Positions 1-8,836 of a DNA stretch of 64,000 nt are shown one piece after another. The number at the start of each line of letters is the position of its first letter. The stretch's first letter is position 1. The notes below the pieces were generated by a model that saw only the letters and a list, made by a program, of their open reading frames with translations, had not been told where the DNA came from and made no database searches. A program made the translations under genes and the position numbers. This stretch comes from Acidobacteriota bacterium (lineage in GTDB: Bacteria > Actinomycetota > Acidimicrobiia > Acidimicrobiales > RAAP-2), in assembly GCA_028873575.1 (NCBI GenBank), contig JAGWHY010000001.1, positions 62,001 through 126,000 of the forward strand, written 5' to 3'.

Positions 1-39
1 ATCGCCATGCACGAGGCTCTACGAACCGAAGATTCCTGA
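1..39 (+). CDS. possible 3' end of an upstream gene (partial)
   Basis: Frame 1 is open from the window edge and closes with TGA at 37-39, giving a tail that ends in ALRTEDS. Twelve residues are too few to identify a family or prove coding. A gene running in from the left is the simplest reading, because the next feature starts about 90 bases later behind its own promoter-like hexamers. Confidence 0.3.
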   Translation: MAMHEALRTEDS

Positions 40-97
40 ATAACGCAGGCGGTAACGACGTGGCGGGCGAGCGTTCGGCGTGTCGAATGGTTAATTC

Positions 98-127
98 TTG
101 AGTTCTCGATCCATGCTCTCCTAGCAT
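98..127 (+). promoter_or_regulatory. promoter of the PuuD-like gene, probably leaderless
   Basis: TTGAGT (98-103), an 18-base spacer and TAGCAT (122-127). Six bases after the -10 hexamer falls the second of two in-frame GTG codons (134), so the transcript probably begins at or next to the start codon. No ribosome binding site is visible. Confidence 0.5.
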
Positions 128-130
128 GAA

Positions 131-856
131 GTGGTGGGTCAACCTCTCATCGGCATTACGGGACGTCGCTGGCCCGCCACGACGTTGGGTTCAGCGCTAC
201 CATCGGCCATGAGTGACCTAACGTTTGACTTGCACTTTTCGGACTACCCCAAGTCCGTGGCTTTGGCGGGTGGCTTGCCCGTAGAACTCACGCGGGACGC
301 GGACGTGTCCGGAATTCTGGATCGAATCGACGGTTTGGTGCTGAGTGGTGGTGCCGATCTCGACCCTCGTCACTACGGGGCCGAGCCCGATGAGCACTTG
401 GGCCCTCTCGAACCCGAGCGTGATGCTTGGGAGTTGGCGTTGCTGCGCGGTGCTCGCGAACGAAAACTTCCCGTGCTGGCGATCTGCCGCGGCTTTCAGC
501 TTGTGAACGTCGCCTTTGGAGGAACCTTGCGCCAGCACGTTGCACTGGATGAGGGTGTGGGCCACCCGCAGTGGGACCTCAGTGGACGAACCGTCACCCA
601 TGAGGTGCGCCCGGTCGATCACACTCTCACCGCGTCGCTCTTTGCGGCGGCGCACGGCGTTAATTCACTACATCACCAAATAGTTGAGCGAGTGGGGGAT
701 GGACTCGTCATTTCGGCCGTCGCGCCCGACGGCGTCGTTGAAGGATTGGAGACACCTGACGGGTCGGTCCTTGCCCTGCAATGGCACCCCGAGCTACTCC
801 CCGCGCCAGATCCGGCCTTTCGGTGGGTGGTTCGGGCGGCAAGCGACCGAATGTAG
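131..856 (+). CDS. gamma-glutamyl-gamma-aminobutyrate hydrolase-like (peptidase C26)
   Basis: Class I glutamine-amidotransferase-like hydrolase of the PuuD family (241 aa, normal length). It is expected in the cytoplasm, hydrolysing gamma-glutamyl amides such as gamma-glutamyl-GABA. The nucleophile elbow AICRGFQLVN carries Cys119. The histidine/glutamate pair sits in QWHPEL (His219, Glu221). The N-terminal PLIGITGRR strand and the LSGGADLDP motif are also typical. GTG131 and GTG134 are both possible starts, and the promoter spacing favours 134. It stands alone, with the GntR regulator convergent about 290 bases downstream. The exact substrate cannot be read from sequence. Confidence 0.88.
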   Translation: MVGQPLIGITGRRWPATTLGSALPSAMSDLTFDLHFSDYPKSVALAGGLPVELTRDADVSGILDRIDGLVLSGGADLDPRHYGAEPDEHLGPLEPERDAWELALLRGARERKLPVLAICRGFQLVNVAFGGTLRQHVALDEGVGHPQWDLSGRTVTHEVRPVDHTLTASLFAAAHGVNSLHHQIVERVGDGLVISAVAPDGVVEGLETPDGSVLALQWHPELLPAPDPAFRWVVRAASDRM

Positions 857-1145
857 GTCAGCGTCTTATCGCGCGCTCCGTCGATTCGCGCGTTCGTCGT
901 CTCGTCGCTCACCACGCGAAATCAGGTCCGACTCCGAAAAGAGGGGATCGCCGTGGTCGCCCTCCGTTTCAAGGCGCCGACGCGCGGCTCCGCTTGGCCA
1001 TCGTGGGAGAAAGCGGTTGGAAGATAGATAGGACCAGTACCGGCGAGACTTTCGAGAGGGCTGGACGTTGACGACGCAGACGATTTTCGGTGACGAAAAC
1101 TCCGGCTGGCCATATTCTTCATTCTCCGACTGAACGGTTCGCCCC

Positions 1146-1883
1146 TTAACCCCTCGCGTTTTCACGCAAGAAATTCGAAACGTACTCAAGATGTGCGGTC
1201 ATCGCCTCTTGTGCTCCACGGCCGTCGCGATTTCGAAGAGCTTCGTAAATTTGCACGTGTTGAAGGTATGAATGGTGGCGACGATCGTAGGAATCACCGC
1301 GACGTTTCATTGACCCCCACAGGTCACCTTTGCGCGCCGTTTCGATGAGACTGTACATGCGCAGCAGGAGTGAGTTGTGCGTGGCTTCGATAAGGCCTCG
1401 ATGAAAGGCCAAATCCCAGATTTCGAATTCGTCGTAATCAAGGGCGTGTTCGCAGGCCTCCACACTTTTGGCGATTTGCTCGAAATCTGATTCGGTGGCT
1501 TCCACCACCGCGATAAACATCGCCATTGGCTCGAAGGCTTGACGCGCCGCCATGACGTCGCTGGGGCCAATATCGTTAAGCATGGAGCGTAGGGAAGAAT
1601 CATCATTTTCAAGATTGACCATGGCAGTGAGTGGATCGTGCTTGAGATAGGTTCCCCGACCCACCTCACGTGAGATGACGTCCTCCGCCTCGAGAAGTGA
1701 CAACGCGCTTCGCACGGCCGAGCGCGAAAGGTGCAACGCGTCCGCGAACGAACGTTCAGTGGGTAATTGCGAACCAATAGTGAGACCGCGCTGGGCCGCG
1801 TCTTGAAGGAGAATCACCGCAACGTCGCGTATCTGATTTTTGGAGAGCGTTTGCAATATCTCCTCCTCAGGACGAGGTGGCAA
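1146..1883 (-). CDS. GntR-family transcriptional regulator, FCD (FadR-like) subfamily
   Basis: Residues about 10-75 form the winged helix-turn-helix (GSQLPTERSFADALHLSRSAVR, then the wing REVGRGTYLK). Residues about 90-235 form the all-helical FCD ligand domain, with the D-x3-H motif in DLAFHRGLIEATH that normally coordinates a metal near the effector pocket. At 245 aa it is a standard length. It is divergent from the hydrolase/ABC-importer operon starting at 2123, so it is most likely the repressor of that operon and of itself, with a carboxylate or amino-acid-like inducer. No clear FCD operator palindrome was found in 1884-2122. Confidence 0.88.
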   Translation of the reverse strand: MPPRPEEEILQTLSKNQIRDVAVILLQDAAQRGLTIGSQLPTERSFADALHLSRSAVRSALSLLEAEDVISREVGRGTYLKHDPLTAMVNLENDDSSLRSMLNDIGPSDVMAARQAFEPMAMFIAVVEATESDFEQIAKSVEACEHALDYDEFEIWDLAFHRGLIEATHNSLLLRMYSLIETARKGDLWGSMKRRGDSYDRRHHSYLQHVQIYEALRNRDGRGAQEAMTAHLEYVSNFLRENARG

Positions 1884-2038
1884 CTATTAATTCCGATTTG
1901 TTATTGAGCGTGAATAGGTCAGGCAGAAGTTACCACTGCAACCATTACAACCAAATTTTTTTCAACGATCATCTCTCAGGATTCGAGTTGATAGTGAAGT
2001 GTTTCACGAAAAAGTGACGGCATCTCGTATTTCGAGCG

Positions 2039-2067
2039 TTGACATTTATCTGATTCGTGGCTACATT
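2039..2067 (+). promoter_or_regulatory. promoter of the FAH / ABC-importer operon
   Basis: A consensus TTGACA (2039-2044), exactly 17 bases, then TACATT (2062-2067). Transcription should begin near 2074. This lies inside the 5' part of the longest open frame (from GTG 2057), so that longer start would be cut off from its own promoter. The downstream GTG at 2123 has a good ribosome binding site. Confidence 0.65.
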
Positions 2068-2122
2068 CGTCGAGGGCACCGGCACCAATGTGACCTATTT
2101 AACCAATACCAAGGGGGAGAGC

Positions 2123-3028
2123 GTGCGCTTCGCGACCATTCGAACGGATCGGGGACCACGTCTCCACGTCAAGGGATCGAACGGATACGTCGATCTCGGT
2201 GACGCGAGTTCTAACGAAGCACTGTCGTCGCTCCAGGGCCTCGCCACATCAGGTGATCTCGGCCTTGAGGCTGCTCGGGCGGCGTCGCAACGTGAAGGCA
2301 CAGAGTTTGAAGCGCATCAGTTTGCCGCCGCAACGCCCGACGCGCCACGCGTTCTTTGCCTAGGCGTGAACTACGCGGAACACGCAATTGAGGGCGGTCG
2401 CGAAGTGCCGAAGTGGCCTGAGTCATTCGTACGAGGCACGGGGAGCATGATTGGAGCGTTTGACGATCTCGTCGTACCGATGCTGACCGAGCGATTTGAC
2501 TTCGAGGGTGAGCTGGCCGTCGTTATCGGCAAGGGCGGCCGTTATATCCGCGAGGCTGACGCTTTCGACGCCATCTTGGGATATGCCGTGATGAACGATG
2601 GGTCGGCCCGAGAATGGCAGCGCAAAGCTACGCAGTGGACGCCGGGTAAGAACTTTGAGGGGACAATGCCTATCGGCCCGGAAGTTGTGACGGTCGACGA
2701 AGTTGACATTACTGACGTACCCATCCGTTCCATTCTTAATGGGGAGATCATGCAAGACGCTCGAACGTCGATGATGATCGTGAGCGTCGCGCGCGCGGTT
2801 GAGTACTTTTCGGGCTTCACGACTTTGCGCCCAGGTGACGTGATCGCCACCGGTACGCCCGGCGGCGTCGGATTCGCCCGCACGCCTCCCGTGTGGTTGC
2901 GCCCAGGTGACGTGATTGAGGTCGAAGTCGAAGGCGTGGGCAAGATATCGAACAAGGTGGTCGCGGAGCAGGGGGCGCCGAGCGACTGGCCATGGCGTCC
3001 ACTAGAAGTGGACACCACCAATTTCTAG
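2123..3028 (+). CDS. fumarylacetoacetate hydrolase family protein
   Basis: FAH-superfamily enzyme (301 aa from this start), expected to cleave or hydrate a 2-oxo acid with a bound divalent metal. The core motifs are LGVNYAEH, FEGELAVVIGKGG (metal-binding E-x-E), YAVMNDGSAREWQ, and the C-terminal RPGDVIATGTPGGVGF. The GTG start at 2123 is chosen over GTG 2057. AAGGGGGAG precedes it at 2111-2119, the family usually begins at this point (xRFATIRT), and a strong promoter lies between the two. First gene of the operon with the ABC importer, so the importer probably brings in the substrate or its precursor. Confidence 0.88.
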   Translation: MRFATIRTDRGPRLHVKGSNGYVDLGDASSNEALSSLQGLATSGDLGLEAARAASQREGTEFEAHQFAAATPDAPRVLCLGVNYAEHAIEGGREVPKWPESFVRGTGSMIGAFDDLVVPMLTERFDFEGELAVVIGKGGRYIREADAFDAILGYAVMNDGSAREWQRKATQWTPGKNFEGTMPIGPEVVTVDEVDITDVPIRSILNGEIMQDARTSMMIVSVARAVEYFSGFTTLRPGDVIATGTPGGVGFARTPPVWLRPGDVIEVEVEGVGKISNKVVAEQGAPSDWPWRPLEVDTTNF

Positions 3029-3082
3029 CTTTTAAAAGTCTGCGGCAAGCAGGGAATCACCAATCAATATCAAGGGGGGAAT

Positions 3083-4444
3083 ATGCGTTTTACAACTTTG
3101 GCGCGTCGAGGGGGCTTCGCCGCGCGCTTCAAAAGACAATTGGCGTTCCTGGCCTCGGTCCTAGCGCTGCTGGTTTCAACGCTGGGGCTGCCAGTCGCTC
3201 AAAGTACCGCGGGGGCAGCGTCGTTTAAGGGCTCTATTACTATCGCGACCGTGGCGCCCTTTACCGGTGTCGACGCCGCGCTTGGTCCCAAGTATGAAAC
3301 GGCGTGCTACGCCGCGTCGCAGGCCATCAATAAAGCCGGTGGTGTGTTGGGTAATCAAGTCAAGTGCAAGACCGTCGACACGCGTGGCGACCCGGCGGAC
3401 GCCGTACCCGCTGTTCGTCAGATGTACGCGACGACCTCCAACCTCGCGCTCGTCATTGGCTGCACCTCCGACGAGGCCGCGACGGTGGTCCCCGTTTTTG
3501 GAGCGCACAAGACTGTCTCGTTTTGTATGACCGGTCAATCTGAGTTCGACGCCGTTCACTTCCCCTACTTCTTCCGTCTGGTGCCGCCGGACGCGGCCGA
3601 CTCGGTCGCCATGGTCCAGATTGCGAAGCGGCATGGCTATAAGAAGATTGCGTTGGCCTTTGGCAATGACGCCGGAAGTCAAACGTTCGTCCAACCCGCG
3701 ATTGCCGCCATCCAAAAGAACGGTATGTCAATTGTGTCGAACCAGACGCTCGACATCAGCGCCACAACGTTTCAAACCGAGGCTCAGGCCATCGTGCAGG
3801 CACACCCCGACGCGATCATGATGGAAGCGCTCGGCGCGGCGGGTGTTGCTTTGTTGGACGAGGTCTACCAGGCCAACGGTAACAAGATGATTCCGACAAT
3901 TGGTACGTCAGCGATGATTGATCCAGTTTTCTTTTCCGGCGTCACCTCGGGTCCGATTGGAACGCAGAATTTCATTAGTAACTTCAACGCGGACAACCAA
4001 ACGGTTAACGCGAGTGGACCTGCCTACCCGCTGTACAAGAAGCTCGTTCTCGCTCAAGCGGGGAAGGTCTCCGGGGTACCTAGTTTCCCAGGACTTCTCA
4101 CGGCGAACGGTACCGTTCACCTGTACGACGGCATCAACTTGGCGGCCCTCGCCATGACCATGGCGGGCTCCACGCAAGGTGCCAAGTACAAGGCGGACAT
4201 CTTAAAGATTGCCGAAGGCCAACCTGGTGCCGTGAACGTGTCCAGTTACGCGGCGGGCGTCGCGGCGTTGAAGGCACACAAGAAGATTCACTACATAGGC
4301 GTTGGTGGCTCGTATTCGTTTGACGCCTACCAAACCGCGTTTGGACCGTTTGAGGATGATCAATTCTTGGCTGACGGAACCACGGTCGCGGTCGGTGGCA
4401 CGCTCGGATACTGCAGCCTGACGACGTGTAAGGCAAAACCGTAG
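3083..4444 (+). CDS. ABC transporter substrate-binding protein, branched-chain amino acid type
   Basis: Periplasmic-binding-protein type I (LivJ-like, 453 aa) and the ligand receptor of the importer that follows. The first ~47 residues form a long Sec signal (twin basic N-terminus, hydrophobic core LAFLASVLALLVSTLGLP, then AGAAS). The mature protein begins about SITIATVAPFTGVDAALG, the classic first strand of the fold. There is no lipobox cysteine, unusual for an actinobacterial binding protein, so it may be released or held by an uncleaved signal. ATG follows AAGGGGGG. A large stem-loop follows the stop codon. Confidence 0.88.
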   Translation: MRFTTLARRGGFAARFKRQLAFLASVLALLVSTLGLPVAQSTAGAASFKGSITIATVAPFTGVDAALGPKYETACYAASQAINKAGGVLGNQVKCKTVDTRGDPADAVPAVRQMYATTSNLALVIGCTSDEAATVVPVFGAHKTVSFCMTGQSEFDAVHFPYFFRLVPPDAADSVAMVQIAKRHGYKKIALAFGNDAGSQTFVQPAIAAIQKNGMSIVSNQTLDISATTFQTEAQAIVQAHPDAIMMEALGAAGVALLDEVYQANGNKMIPTIGTSAMIDPVFFSGVTSGPIGTQNFISNFNADNQTVNASGPAYPLYKKLVLAQAGKVSGVPSFPGLLTANGTVHLYDGINLAALAMTMAGSTQGAKYKADILKIAEGQPGAVNVSSYAAGVAALKAHKKIHYIGVGGSYSFDAYQTAFGPFEDDQFLADGTTVAVGGTLGYCSLTTCKAKP

Positions 4445-4450
4445 TTTCGG

Positions 4451-4490
4451 TGATCTCGGCCGTGGCGGGTGACCGCCACGGCCGAGATCA
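4451..4490 (+). promoter_or_regulatory. 18-bp perfect stem-loop between binding-protein and permease genes
   Basis: Two perfectly complementary 18-base arms (4451-4468 and 4473-4490) with a GTGA tetraloop. No T-run follows, so it is not a plain terminator. Position directly after the binding-protein stop fits an mRNA-stabilising or partial-termination element that raises receptor over permease expression. Confidence 0.7.
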
Positions 4491-4540
4491 ATATCAAAGT
4501 ACGCAGATTTCGTCCCCTCTCTTGAAAGGCTTATGACGTC

Positions 4541-5416
4541 GTGAGCGTCTTTTTGTCGTCATTGGGCTTCGGCCTCATCACCGCCGCCGTGCTCGCTCTC
4601 GCGACTGTTGGCTTCACCATGCAATTCGCCGTAACGAACGTGTTGAATCTGGCGTACGGCTCCGTCATGATCAACAGTGCGTTCGTTACGTACTTCCTCA
4701 ACGTCCACACGCGATTGAACGCTTGGGTCGCGTTAGGCGGCGGTGTCGCGACGGGCGCCATCGTGTCCTATCTCATCAACCGCTTTATTTTCACGCCCTT
4801 TCAAAGACGTAATCTCCCACCAATCACCATTGTGATGGTGGCCCTGGGCGTGGACCTTTGCGGGACGTTTGGGCTTCAGGCAATCGTGGGCGGTAGTTAC
4901 TTCTCGTTTAGGCAATCGCCCGGACGCCTCTGGCACTTTTGGGGGATGTACTTCAGCACTCTTCAGCTCACCATCATTGGTATTGCGGTCGTAGTCCTCG
5001 CGCTGGTGCACTGGCTTTTAAAGTACACGCGACTCGGAAAGGCCATGCGGGCCACGTCAGCCAATATGAATCTGGCGCGTAATTCTGGGGTTCGCACCCA
5101 AATGGTCATCTCGACGACGTGGATCATTTCCGGAGCGCTGTGCGGATTGGCCGGCACGGTCTTCGCGATGGACACTGGTGTCTTTGACGCGACGAGCGCT
5201 CAGCTCTACATCGTTTTACTTTTGGCGGCGATGTTCCTGGGTGGCCCGGGTGAACCGTACGGGGCGATGCTCGGCGCCGTCACGATTGGCGTCGCCACCG
5301 AAGTTTCCGCGGGTTTCATTAATCCGCAGTACAAAGAAGTCATCGCGTTCGTGGTGCTCATAGGAATGTTGATGTTTCGTCCCTACGGCATCTTCGGTAA
5401 GGAGAAGACCCTCTAA
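4541..5416 (+). CDS. branched-chain amino acid ABC transporter permease, LivH type
   Basis: Integral membrane permease (291 aa, about eight hydrophobic segments). It begins LSSLGFGLITAAVLALATVGF and contains the family GLAGTVFAMD stretch and the C-terminal RPYGIFGK. It pairs with the LivM-type half of the next gene to form the pore. The GTG start sits beside a short out-of-phase ATG frame; GAAAGG lies upstream. Its stop overlaps the next start by one base (TAATG), indicating translational coupling. Confidence 0.87.
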   Translation: MSVFLSSLGFGLITAAVLALATVGFTMQFAVTNVLNLAYGSVMINSAFVTYFLNVHTRLNAWVALGGGVATGAIVSYLINRFIFTPFQRRNLPPITIVMVALGVDLCGTFGLQAIVGGSYFSFRQSPGRLWHFWGMYFSTLQLTIIGIAVVVLALVHWLLKYTRLGKAMRATSANMNLARNSGVRTQMVISTTWIISGALCGLAGTVFAMDTGVFDATSAQLYIVLLLAAMFLGGPGEPYGAMLGAVTIGVATEVSAGFINPQYKEVIAFVVLIGMLMFRPYGIFGKEKTL

Positions 5417-7251
5417 TGAACGCCATCCTCTTTTATTTGGCCACGGTGATTGTTTATGGATCCGTGGACGCGATGGCGTGTCTTGCGCTGAACGTTGAAT
5501 TCGGATTCGCCGGACTATCCAACTTCGGATTCATCATTTTCCAAGCCGTGGGCGCCTACGTCGCGGCGGCGCTTTCCATGGGGCCGTGGCAGACGTCGAA
5601 TGGAGGTTTTCAGCAGTACGTTTTTGGTTGGCATCTCCCGTTCCCATTTCCGTGGATTGGTGCCGCGTTGGCGGGTGGCCTACTGGCTCTTCCGTTTGTT
5701 TTCTTGGTCGGCAAGCGTTTGCGCGGTGACTTCGCCGCGGTGGGACTTTTGGTCTCGGCGGTACTTCTCAATCAACTGGTCAACAACTACGTGCCCCTCT
5801 TCAACGGGGCCGCGGGCATCTCGATTGTGCCGGCACCGTTTCAAGGTTTTTTTAATCCCCAAGGATTGGCCTACCAATTCGTCTACGGCGCGCTCGCCGT
5901 GGTCCTCAGTATTGCCGTGTACTTCATACTTCGGCGCATTACCGAATCTCCCTACGGTCGCTCGCTTCGGGCGATGCGCGATAACGACGTCGTTGCTGAC
6001 GCGCTTGGCAAAAATATTCGCGTACAGCGCACGTCGATCATGGTGCTGGGCGGCATGATTGCCGGTCTTTCGGGTGCGATTTTGGTCGGCTTCATCAATC
6101 TCTGGGCCCCGGGGGCTTGGGGTTACGCCGAGACGATTGTGCTGTTCGCCGCCATCATTGTGGGTGGGGCGGGTAATCACAAGGGTGCGGTGCTCGGCGC
6201 GATTCTCGTGCCCCTGGGATTTGAGGAGATCACACGCTTTATTCCACCCTTGTCGAATCCGTCGTTGATTCCGGCGTTGCAGTGGGTAGCGATTGGCCTT
6301 CTCATCATTCTCTTCTTGTGGTTCCGTCCCAATGGCATCTTGCCGGAACGTCGACGAATCCTTAGCGGTGAAACGTCTCGGAGTCCGGATCCCGTGGTCG
6401 CGGATGAGGCGTCAGAGCCACTCATCAATCTCGGAAAAATCGACCAAATGGACTTTCGTTCGCTCCTACGGCTTGAGGGTACGGCGACGCAGCACGACGT
6501 CGTCTTGTCGACGAACAAGCTCTCGCGAGCCTTTCACGGTGTCACCGTTGTGTCGGACGTCTCCATTGAAATACAGCGCGGTCGCCTCACTGGACTGATT
6601 GGACCGAACGGAGCTGGGAAGTCAACCACACTCGCGATGCTCGCGGGGACGCTCGCGCCTACGGGCGGCACCATTTTTTACGAGGGTCGTGACGTGACGT
6701 CGATGCCCTCGCACGAGCGCGCGAGGGCCGGGATTATTCGAACCTTTCAACTCGCCAGTGAATTCAAAAAGCTCACCGTGCTCGAAAACCTCGTGTGCGC
6801 TATTCCTCACCAGTCGGGTGATTCCTTTAGGGGTGCGTCTCGTGGGAAGCGCTACTGGGGTCGAGAAGACCACGAGAATATTGAACGAGCGAAAGAGATG
6901 CTTGATGGCTTCGGTCTCTCGCAGTACGCCGACAGTTACGCGGGCGGTCTGTCGGGTGGCCAACGACGTCTCGTGGAGATTATGCGAGCGTTACTGGCCG
7001 AACCCAAGGTTTTGCTACTTGACGAACCGATGGCTGGTGTGCACCCGAACCTGGCTCACAAAATTGGCGATCAACTCACCCGTCTCGTCGACAGTGGGAT
7101 GACGATCGCGATGGTCGAACACGAGCTCGCGATTATGGACGCCTTTTGCGACCCCGTTATCGTGCTCGCCGAAGGTCGGGTCCTCGCCCAAGGGACGATG
7201 GCTGAATTACGCGCAAAGGAAGAAGTGGTGGAGGCGTACCTTGTCGGGTGA
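5416..7251 (+). CDS. fused ABC permease (LivM type) and ATPase (LivG type)
   Basis: A 611-aa fusion. Residues 1 to about 313 are the LivM permease (multiple hydrophobic segments, GLSNFGFIIFQAVGAYVAA near the start, RPNGILPER at the end). A hydrophilic linker of about 45 residues follows. Residues about 360-611 are a complete LivG ATPase: Walker A GPNGAGKST near 396, Q-loop RTFQLASEF, signature LSGGQRR near 512, Walker B VLLLDEP, and H-loop VEHEL. The fusion guarantees 1:1 assembly at the membrane. It overlaps the next ATPase gene by 11 bases. Confidence 0.88.
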   Translation: MNAILFYLATVIVYGSVDAMACLALNVEFGFAGLSNFGFIIFQAVGAYVAAALSMGPWQTSNGGFQQYVFGWHLPFPFPWIGAALAGGLLALPFVFLVGKRLRGDFAAVGLLVSAVLLNQLVNNYVPLFNGAAGISIVPAPFQGFFNPQGLAYQFVYGALAVVLSIAVYFILRRITESPYGRSLRAMRDNDVVADALGKNIRVQRTSIMVLGGMIAGLSGAILVGFINLWAPGAWGYAETIVLFAAIIVGGAGNHKGAVLGAILVPLGFEEITRFIPPLSNPSLIPALQWVAIGLLIILFLWFRPNGILPERRRILSGETSRSPDPVVADEASEPLINLGKIDQMDFRSLLRLEGTATQHDVVLSTNKLSRAFHGVTVVSDVSIEIQRGRLTGLIGPNGAGKSTTLAMLAGTLAPTGGTIFYEGRDVTSMPSHERARAGIIRTFQLASEFKKLTVLENLVCAIPHQSGDSFRGASRGKRYWGREDHENIERAKEMLDGFGLSQYADSYAGGLSGGQRRLVEIMRALLAEPKVLLLDEPMAGVHPNLAHKIGDQLTRLVDSGMTIAMVEHELAIMDAFCDPVIVLAEGRVLAQGTMAELRAKEEVVEAYLVG

Positions 7252-7990
7252 TCTTTCAACTCCGGGACAGATTCTTCGGGCGACCGGTCTGTCGGCAGGA
7301 TACGACGGTCGCGCAATAGTGCACGACGTTTCGATTGAGGCGACGCCGGGCAAGGTGGTCTCGATTGTCGGACCAAACGGCTCGGGAAAGTCCACGCTCC
7401 TTAAGTCGCTCGTGGGCGTCGTTCCCGTACTCGGGGGGACCGTTAACGTGGGTGACGCGGACATTACGAATATGACGCCCGAGCGCGTCGCCACGTTGGG
7501 CGTTGGCTACGTACCTCAAATCGACGACGTGTTCCCACCCTTAACGGTGAAGGAAAACCTCGACATCGGGGGCTACCTCCTACCTCGCCACGAGGTGGGC
7601 GCACGAATTGAGGCGGTGCTCGAGTTCTTTCCACGCCTCAAGACCATGATGTCGCGGCGCGCCGGCAAGCTTTCGGGCGGTGAGCGCAAGATGCTCGCGA
7701 TGGGTCGAGTGCTCATGCTGCGCCCGTCCGTGTTGGTGCTGGACGAACCCACGGCTAACTTGGCACCCCTCGTGGCGACACAACTACTCGAAGAGTACAT
7801 CCGCGGCTTTGCCGAGAAGGGTTCGACTGTGTTGCTGGTGGAGCAGCGCGCGAAGGCGGCGTTACGCGTCTCGGACTGGACGTGCGTGCTCGGCGGCGGC
7901 CGCGTGGTGCTCGAGGGCCCGCCGAGTGATCTAGAGAACAACCCGATTTTCGTCGAGTCATTCCTCGGCGGCGGCGCGCCGCGGCGTTGA
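7241..7990 (+). CDS. branched-chain amino acid ABC transporter ATPase, LivF type
   Basis: Second ATPase of the importer (249 aa). Walker A GPNGSGKST near residue 44, the LivF-type Q-loop GYVPQIDDVFPPLTV, signature LSGGERKM near 143, Walker B VLVLDEPTANL, and H-loop LLVEQRA are all intact. The start is TTG, overlapping the fused gene's end and keeping the cassette coupled. It should form a heterodimer with the ATPase half of the fusion. Confidence 0.87.
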   Translation: MSGDLSTPGQILRATGLSAGYDGRAIVHDVSIEATPGKVVSIVGPNGSGKSTLLKSLVGVVPVLGGTVNVGDADITNMTPERVATLGVGYVPQIDDVFPPLTVKENLDIGGYLLPRHEVGARIEAVLEFFPRLKTMMSRRAGKLSGGERKMLAMGRVLMLRPSVLVLDEPTANLAPLVATQLLEEYIRGFAEKGSTVLLVEQRAKAALRVSDWTCVLGGGRVVLEGPPSDLENNPIFVESFLGGGAPRR

Positions 7991-7993
7991 GTA

Positions 7994-8692
7994 ATGACTA
8001 CCACCCGCCCCGTCGGTGCGCCACTGACGTTTTGGTCTCCTCTCCGACGTCGAGACGCGCTGGTGATCGCGCTGACGCTGGTGACCGGCATGACCGACGC
8101 CTTTGGACTGCTTCGCCTCGGCGGCGTCTTTACGAGCGTGATGACCGGCAACATGGTCTTTTTGGGTGTGGCGACGGCTGAACGAAGTGGATCGATCGCG
8201 CTGCACACCGGGGTGGCTTTTGGCGCGTACGCGTTAGGAAGTTTCCTCGGCGCGCGAGTCGCTGGTCACGCGCCGGAGAACGAGTCGCACCCGTGGCCCC
8301 GCGCCATCGTGTGGGCGTTGGTGCTCGAGCTCGCCATATTTGCCGTCTTCGCACTTTGGTGGGAGCTACTTCACGGTGCGCCCTCGCACGACATGACTTA
8401 CGTTTTGCTGGGGCTTAACGCCATGGCGCTTGGCGTACAGAGTGCCGCGGTGTTGCGCTTTGGAATCAGTGGACTCTCGACGACCTATTTGACGGGCACG
8501 TTGACGCAGTTCGTCGCGGGTCTGACGAAAAAGAATGAATCGATACAGGCGCGCTCGGGCTTCATTCTGCTGGCGCTCATCGTAGGTGCGGCCGTGGGCG
8601 CGCTCGGCGCCCTGCACGCCACCCTGCTCGCGCCGTTCGCGCCGGTCGCGGTACTAACCAGCGTCGTGTCGGGGGCGTGGATTCTCTTTTAG
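7994..8692 (+). CDS. DUF1275 (YoaK-like) membrane protein
   Basis: 232 aa, six or so hydrophobic segments. The DUF1275 hallmarks are visible: TGMTDAFGLLRLGGVFTSVMTGN near residues 30-55 and a second half with SGLSTTYLTGTLT, reflecting the internal duplication of the family. The function is unknown; a transport or permease-like role is usually assumed. ATG comes four bases after the ATPase stop, so it is probably the last gene of the operon, perhaps exporting a product of the catabolic enzyme. Confidence 0.8.
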   Translation: MTTTRPVGAPLTFWSPLRRRDALVIALTLVTGMTDAFGLLRLGGVFTSVMTGNMVFLGVATAERSGSIALHTGVAFGAYALGSFLGARVAGHAPENESHPWPRAIVWALVLELAIFAVFALWWELLHGAPSHDMTYVLLGLNAMALGVQSAAVLRFGISGLSTTYLTGTLTQFVAGLTKKNESIQARSGFILLALIVGAAVGALGALHATLLAPFAPVAVLTSVVSGAWILF

Positions 8693-8836
8693 TTAGCGTC
8701 GCCGTCGCGAAACGAAGGATGAGCGTGATCTCAAGGTCGCGGTTGATCCGTTCGCTACGACCCGGGTGGCCATTCGCGACGACACCCGTCCTTCGGTACG
8801 TTTATGACCTCGCCGTAAAGGGGGATGGGCTCTACG

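Noticed and set aside
1884-2038. GntR operator palindrome before the FAH operon
   Set aside because: Short inverted matches (TCAC/GTGA, CTCG/CGAG) are too weak and do not match the usual FCD-type core.
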